Shown: positions 5,557-9,441 of the stretch, piece by piece
Numbering within the stretch: position 1 is the stretch's first letter
How the letters are laid out: every line of letters starts with the position of its first letter
NCBI GenBank assembly: GCA_030615235.1
Contig: JAUWZR010000089.1
Span: 1 to 9,441, forward strand
Source: Promethearchaeota archaeon
Lineage (GTDB): Archaea; Asgardarchaeota; Lokiarchaeia; Sigyniarchaeales; SOKP01
Reading direction: 5' to 3'
DNA: 9,441 bases
Position numbers and translations under genes: made by a program
Notes under the pieces: model-generated
Seen by the model: only the letters and a program-made list of their open reading frames with translations
The model's database searches: none
Told to the model about the DNA's origin: nothing

Positions 5557-6342
5557 ATGATGAGCTCTGACAACGAATTAGTTAAACGGATTCAAAACGG
5601 GACAATTCAAGGAATTATTTTCGATTTTGACGGAACTCTCCTCGATATAAGAGAATCACTTAAAACCTCAATAGAAGAAGTTTTCAATGAAAAACAGATT
5701 AGCTATGATATCGAGACGACAATGCAAGAGATAGGTGCATTAATGGAGATAATTCAAGGAACTCCACTCCCTAAAATCATATTAGAAGCGTTTGAATTGT
5801 TTAAATATATAACATCACTTCATTCATTAACATTCTTAAAAAAACTACGAATTGCTACGAAAATATTCACAACATATCTAACATACGCTAAAGAAGCTCC
5901 ATTTTATCCAGAAGCAGATGAATTCATTAAAAAGTTTAAAAAATCATACGACTTTTTTATTGTTTCTCATAACCAAACTAAAAATATTATTCCACACCTT
6001 GAAAGTAACAATGTGAAAAGCATATTCAAAGGAGTGTTTGGCGCAGATCTTTTACCCGATCTTAAACCTGATCCTAACTCATTAAATCCTGTTTTTGAGA
6101 GCTATAAATCCTGCAACTTGAAAGATTTTATCATGATTGGAGATATGCCGTCAGATATTCAAGCAGGAAAGGAAGCAGGAGTATGGACTATAGGAGTAGC
6201 AACGGGAGTAAGTAACAAAGAGATGTTAGCGGAATTTAAACCGCACTTGTTAATTGATTCGTTAGACGATTTAAAAAGGCTAATTGAAAATAAAAATTTA
6301 TCAAATTCAAATTCACAAAATAGTATTAAAATCAAATCCTAG
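5557..6342 (+). CDS. HAD-superfamily phosphatase (phosphoglycolate phosphatase-like)
   Basis: A 261-residue cytosolic HAD hydrolase with all four motifs. Motif I is IIFDFDGTLLD (20-30) with nucleophile Asp23 and general acid Asp25; motif II is Ser137 in FIVSHN; motif III is Lys170 in DLKPDP; motif IV is IGDMPSDIQAG (194-204) with Mg2+-binding Asp196 and Asp200. A helical cap of about 90 residues between motifs I and II marks the C1-cap, Gph-like group. The last 18 residues are a polar tail. The start is one of two successive ATGs (5557, 5560). The gene ends inside the SD of the next gene, so the two are co-transcribed. The substrate is not readable. Given the acyltransferase partner, glycerol phosphate, lysophosphatidate or phosphatidate are attractive guesses, and phosphoglycolate is the conservative alternative. 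Confidence 0.9.
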   Translation: MMSSDNELVKRIQNGTIQGIIFDFDGTLLDIRESLKTSIEEVFNEKQISYDIETTMQEIGALMEIIQGTPLPKIILEAFELFKYITSLHSLTFLKKLRIATKIFTTYLTYAKEAPFYPEADEFIKKFKKSYDFFIVSHNQTKNIIPHLESNNVKSIFKGVFGADLLPDLKPDPNSLNPVFESYKSCNLKDFIMIGDMPSDIQAGKEAGVWTIGVATGVSNKEMLAEFKPHLLIDSLDDLKRLIENKNLSNSNSQNSIKIKS

Positions 6343-6346
6343 GAGG
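6341..6346 (+). promoter_or_regulatory. Shine-Dalgarno site fixing the acyltransferase start
   Basis: A perfect AGGAGG overlaps the last two bases of the HAD stop codon and lies nine bases before the ATG at 6356. It rules out the longer frame beginning at TTG 6284 and indicates coupled translation of the two genes. Confidence 0.85.
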
Positions 6347-6355
6347 ATTCTACTT

Positions 6356-8032
6356 ATGCAACTTAAAGAAGAAGAATATAAAGCTTCAGAAGAAACAAGT
6401 ATAGTAAAAACCACTGAAGAAAAGGAACAAAAAGAGTTAGATTTTGGAAAACGTCATCAAAATGCGACTTACAAGTTTTTAAAATACAATCCGATTGATC
6501 CCTTGAACGACCTCTGGCGCCAAGCTATTGAGCAATTGAACCTTCAAGATGTTGAAGGAAAGCTTCAATGGTGGGCAGCATATGTATATATTAAATTTTT
6601 TGCTCGTATATTATGGAATTTTAAAACAGAATACCCACTAGGGAATATTTTTCCCGAATATGGGGGAGGTATCCTCGTGGGTTCACATGAAAGCCACTTA
6701 GACCCATTTTTTTATGGAGCCGCTTGTCACAGAAGAATTAGATACATGAGTAAGCTAGATAATTTTAAAACCCCCTTAATAAAATCTCTCTTTACCAACT
6801 TAGGAGCATTCAAATTAGATCGAGAAAATCCTGAACATGCTTGGGAAACGGCTAAAGAAATTATTAAAGAAGGAGAATGGGTTGGAATTTTCCCCGAAGG
6901 TACGAGATCTAGGGAGGAAACTGGTTGGGAGATTGGAGAATTTAAAACCGGCGCAGTTCGACTTGCAATTGAAATGAAGGTCCCTATTGTTCCAATGGCA
7001 GTAATTGGGTCAAGGAATGCTTTGCCAAAAGGTAAATTGGTTATGAAACCAACTCAGGTTAAAGTACGAGTAGGTGATCCTATTTATTATAACGATTACG
7101 ACATTAGTACAATCTCTTACGATGAAATCAAAAGGTTGACTGCAGAGTTACGACAAGTAGTACTCGACTTACGAGAGTACGTTATTGTAGATACAAGGAA
7201 ACAAAAAAAGGAAGAATTATCAATCGGTTCTCCAGAAGATGCTGAAAAACCGAAGGAATCGTTTAATTTTAAGAGATACTTAAAAGATTTTGGAAAGGGT
7301 GCTTTACAACTCGTAGATGACATGTGGTATTCCTTATTAAAAAGTTTAGAAGCATTTGGATTACGAGACAAATTTCAAGAAACAGTTCATAATTTCTCAG
7401 GATGGTTAGTGTGCAATTGGAGCGATTTAATGATGCCTTACAATATAATCGATTTTGAAAAGTATATCCCTGATGAAGGCGCTGCTGTTGTCTGTACTAA
7501 CCACAACTCAGAATGGGACGTACTTATCTTTGCAGCATCCTTAATCTACCACAGAAAACGAGTTCTTTACCAAATGGCTAAACAATCTTTATTCAAACCA
7601 CCGCTAGTTAACGCATGGGTTAGAACCCATCACGCGTTTCCCTTAAAAAGGGGGCAACACGATGTTGATTCGTTCAATTACGCTAAAAATCTCCTTGATA
7701 ACGGAGAACTGGTTATGATGTACCCCGAAGGAACGACCAATCCTGGGGGTGGTGAACTCCTTGAAGGTCGCACGGGCGCTATGCGATTAGCTATTGAAAA
7801 GCAAGTACCAATCTTATTAGTAGGAATTACGGGTACAGAAAATACATATCCAAAGCACGCTAAAATGCTAAGCTTCTATAAAGGACAAATAATGAAGGCA
7901 GGACCAGCATTCATGGAGCACAAAAAATACTGGGGTAAACCAATGCCAGATTATGAAGAACTCAAGCGTTTAACAGCCAATATGATGGCTCAAATTAAGG
8001 ATTTACTCCTTTATGATAGCCCAGATGCGTAG
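6356..8032 (+). CDS. Tandem-domain PlsC-type acyltransferase (two LPLAT domains in one chain)
   Basis: A 558-residue protein with two complete 1-acyl-glycerol-3-phosphate acyltransferase-like domains, about twice the usual PlsC length. Domain 1 (about 60-275) has the catalytic HX4D motif HESHLD (111-116) and FPEGTRS (179-185). Domain 2 (about 325-553) has HNSEWD (383-388) and YPEGTT (456-461). The halves match outside the motifs too: TGAVRLAIE (198-206) against TGAMRLAIE (473-481), and each ends in YxELKRLTA-like helices, so the gene arose by internal duplication. PlsC enzymes move a fatty acyl group onto lysophosphatidate at the membrane face. Both active sites look intact, so two successive acylations by one chain are possible. 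No clear transmembrane helix is seen; aromatic stretches near 70-90 and 345-362 could dock to the membrane. The N-terminal 30 residues are charged. Confidence 0.9.
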   Translation: MQLKEEEYKASEETSIVKTTEEKEQKELDFGKRHQNATYKFLKYNPIDPLNDLWRQAIEQLNLQDVEGKLQWWAAYVYIKFFARILWNFKTEYPLGNIFPEYGGGILVGSHESHLDPFFYGAACHRRIRYMSKLDNFKTPLIKSLFTNLGAFKLDRENPEHAWETAKEIIKEGEWVGIFPEGTRSREETGWEIGEFKTGAVRLAIEMKVPIVPMAVIGSRNALPKGKLVMKPTQVKVRVGDPIYYNDYDISTISYDEIKRLTAELRQVVLDLREYVIVDTRKQKKEELSIGSPEDAEKPKESFNFKRYLKDFGKGALQLVDDMWYSLLKSLEAFGLRDKFQETVHNFSGWLVCNWSDLMMPYNIIDFEKYIPDEGAAVVCTNHNSEWDVLIFAASLIYHRKRVLYQMAKQSLFKPPLVNAWVRTHHAFPLKRGQHDVDSFNYAKNLLDNGELVMMYPEGTTNPGGGELLEGRTGAMRLAIEKQVPILLVGITGTENTYPKHAKMLSFYKGQIMKAGPAFMEHKKYWGKPMPDYEELKRLTANMMAQIKDLLLYDSPDA

Positions 8033-8053
8033 AATAAGGTGTGACGGAACACT

Positions 8054-9130
8054 ATGGAAGTACCTCAACAATCTGTAAAAACCAAAATCAAAGTAGGGAT
8101 ACCGAGAGCACTTCATTTTTATAGGTATTTCCCCTTTTGGAAAAAAATCCTTGAAGAACTTGATGCTGAAATTGTTATTAGTCCCCTTACTAATAAAAAA
8201 ATTGTTGAGGTGGGAGTTACCCATGGATTTGGAGAGCTATGTATTCCCGTTAAAATATATTACGGACAAATTTTAAAACTCACAAGCGACCACCCCGATT
8301 TAGACTTCGTTTTTGTGCCAAGATATGTATCTGAAGAAAAAGATTCCTATTTCTGCCCTAAATTTTTATCCTTACCTGATGTAATTAAAATCTTACCTGG
8401 TATTCCTAAAATTCTAAACTTTGAAGTAAATGTAAAAGAGTTTCCAATATCTACGGCGGCCATCGAACTCGGAAGGCAATTGGGAAAGAATCAAACTCAA
8501 GCGCTAAACGCATATAGAGAAGCCCAAAAGTATTTCGACGAATATCACGAATTTTTAAGAAATGGTTCTTCTGTAAATCACGCCCTAAGATTAACCGAAA
8601 GAAATCGTCCTTTCACATTACCTAAGAAGAAGAGTTCCGGTGATATAAGGTTTCTGCTTTTAGGACATGGCTATAACATTTTCGATACATTCATTAATCT
8701 TGATTTTCAGAAAAAGCTAAAAGACCAAAATGTTGATTATCTCACCATCGAAAACCTACCAGAATCTATATTCAAGACACCCGTCATTGTGAATCCAAGA
8801 GGCGGTAAACTGCGAAACTACTGGCGACACGAAGAAGAAATCATGCAAAGTATCCGTTATTTTCTAACTGAAGGGCGAGACGAAATCGATGGTGTAATCT
8901 TTTTGATAAGTTTTGCTTGCGGTCCAGATAGTCTCATTTCAGAATTGATTATGAGAGATATGAAAGTTGTAGGACTTCCCTTTTTAGAGATTATAATGGA
9001 CGAGCATTCGGGCGAAGCAGGTCTTCTCACAAGAGTAGAAAGTTTTGTCGAAATGATTCGGAGAAAGAAAAGGAGATTAGATCTTGGAAGAAAGCACCGC
9101 CTAACAATTAAATCAAAACAAGAAGTATAA
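8054..9130 (+). CDS. DUF2229/COG3580 protein related to 2-hydroxyacyl-CoA dehydratase
   Basis: A 358-residue soluble protein. The opening KVGIPRALHFYRYFPFW (13-29) and SPLTNKKIV (43-51) are hallmarks of the DUF2229 'CoA enzyme activase' domain. Three cysteines sit in conserved contexts: Cys63 in ELCIPVK, Cys101 in YFCPKF and Cys289 in FACGPDS. They are probably ligands of an iron-sulfur cluster, as in the BcrA/D-HgdB-type dehydratases to which the family is related. The C-terminal DEHSGEAGLLTRVESF (316-331) is also a family signature. No ATPase (HSP70/actin-like) activase domain is present in this chain. The ATG at 8054 is 21 bases after the acyltransferase stop, with AAGGTG 12 bases upstream, so it joins the same operon. 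The exact reaction of COG3580 proteins is unknown; an oxygen-sensitive role in CoA-ester or fatty-acid chemistry is inference. Confidence 0.85.
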   Translation: MEVPQQSVKTKIKVGIPRALHFYRYFPFWKKILEELDAEIVISPLTNKKIVEVGVTHGFGELCIPVKIYYGQILKLTSDHPDLDFVFVPRYVSEEKDSYFCPKFLSLPDVIKILPGIPKILNFEVNVKEFPISTAAIELGRQLGKNQTQALNAYREAQKYFDEYHEFLRNGSSVNHALRLTERNRPFTLPKKKSSGDIRFLLLGHGYNIFDTFINLDFQKKLKDQNVDYLTIENLPESIFKTPVIVNPRGGKLRNYWRHEEEIMQSIRYFLTEGRDEIDGVIFLISFACGPDSLISELIMRDMKVVGLPFLEIIMDEHSGEAGLLTRVESFVEMIRRKKRRLDLGRKHRLTIKSKQEV

Positions 9131-9142
9131 ACATTCAGTACA

Positions 9143-9158
9143 TTTTTTTAGACTTTTT
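9143..9158 (+). terminator. T-rich terminator after the lipid operon
   Basis: A T7 tract (9143-9149) and a T5 tract (9154-9158) begin 13 bases after the stop of the DUF2229 gene. Without a hairpin, this is the form expected of an archaeal intrinsic terminator. Confidence 0.45.
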
Positions 9159-9236
9159 CTGTAAAGAAGATTATACTATACTGACTTATAGAAAAATTAT
9201 CATAATCCCATCATCAAAAAACTGTTGAGGGATTTA

Positions 9237-9416
9237 ATGTTTGAATTAGAAAATGGTTGTTATTCATTATTAAAATTGATGTATTTTCTTAATAAGATTA
9301 ACATACGGTTGAGAATCTGTTTTCAATGGGTAAATTTTTATTTTAAACTGTGTTATTTGATTTATTCTAAGTTTGTAAAAGCTGTTATATTTTTCTTGAA
9401 AAAACCCTGTGTTTGA
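9237..9416 (+). CDS. Doubtful 59-residue hydrophobic ORF
   Basis: The frame from ATG 9237 has GAGGG five bases upstream (9227-9231) and ends one base before the next ATG. The product would be rich in Leu, Ile, Phe, Tyr and Lys, with hydrophobic stretches separated by basic residues, which could be one or two small membrane helices. This composition is also what random AT-rich DNA encodes. The ribosome site is the only positive sign, so it may be spurious. I recognise no family. Confidence 0.25.
   Translation: MFELENGCYSLLKLMYFLNKINIRLRICFQWVNFYFKLCYLIYSKFVKAVIFFLKKPCV
9385..9394 (+). promoter_or_regulatory. Candidate TATA box for the gene starting at 9418
   Basis: TTATATTTTT lies about 29 nt (centre) before the ATG at 9418, which has no SD. 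This again fits a nearly leaderless archaeal transcript and supports a true gene start at the window edge. Confidence 0.35.
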
Positions 9417-9417
9417 C

Positions 9418-9441
9418 ATGAGCGAAGAAAAACTAGCAATA
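9418..9441 (+). CDS. Start of a gene cut by the window edge
   Basis: The ATG at 9418 opens a frame reading MSEEKLAI to the end of the window. The charged beginning and the TATA-like box upstream suggest a genuine N-terminus. Eight residues are too few to identify it. A partner of the DUF2229 protein (a second dehydratase-like subunit or the ATPase activase) would be a natural neighbour, but nothing here shows it. Confidence 0.4.

Noticed and set aside
6284..6355. A 24-residue N-terminal extension of the acyltransferase from a TTG codon
   Set aside because: It overlaps the HAD reading frame, has no ribosome site, and a perfect AGGAGG nine bases before the ATG at 6356 marks the true start.
1..9441. 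CRISPR arrays, tRNA or rRNA genes, insertion sequences
   Set aside because: I saw no regularly spaced repeats, no tRNA T-arm or CCA-like signatures, no rRNA motifs and no transposase-like protein. The only tandem repeat has contiguous 90-bp units without spacers.

Overview
The window is AT-rich DNA, dense with intronless genes, and most likely comes from an Asgard archaeon of the Lokiarchaeia type. Three things point there: a Rab/Ras-like small GTPase with a complete set of G motifs; TATA-like boxes about 25-35 nt upstream of start codons that have almost no leader; and bacterial-type metabolic genes (tryptophanase, PlsC acyltransferases, a 2-hydroxyacyl-CoA dehydratase-related Fe-S protein) beside the GTPase. 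No rRNA or other taxonomic marker is present, so the lineage is inferred.

The left half (18-5225) is read entirely on the minus strand. In transcription order it holds a 78-residue ORF containing a 90-bp tandem duplication, two doubtful tiny ORFs, a small ribbon-helix-helix (RHH) DNA-binding protein with a cluster of palindromes upstream, an SCP2-like lipid-binding protein followed by a T9 terminator, a 12-helix MFS transporter, the small GTPase, and a long-form tryptophanase.

The right half (5557-9441) is read on the plus strand. A HAD phosphatase, a protein carrying two PlsC acyltransferase domains, and a DUF2229/COG3580 protein form a tight operon. It ends at a T-rich terminator. A small hydrophobic ORF and the first codons of another gene follow. 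The 331-base divergent spacer (5226-5556) has no gene I can support.

Two themes stand out. The phosphatase and tandem acyltransferase look like parts of a fatty-acyl ester lipid pathway, which is notable in an archaeon, and the SCP2-like protein nearby could bind lipid. Tryptophanase, the transporter and the dehydratase-related protein fit fermentative amino-acid use. I do not see a clearly new defence or mobile system. The least explained part is the small-ORF and palindrome cluster around the RHH gene (4500-5225).
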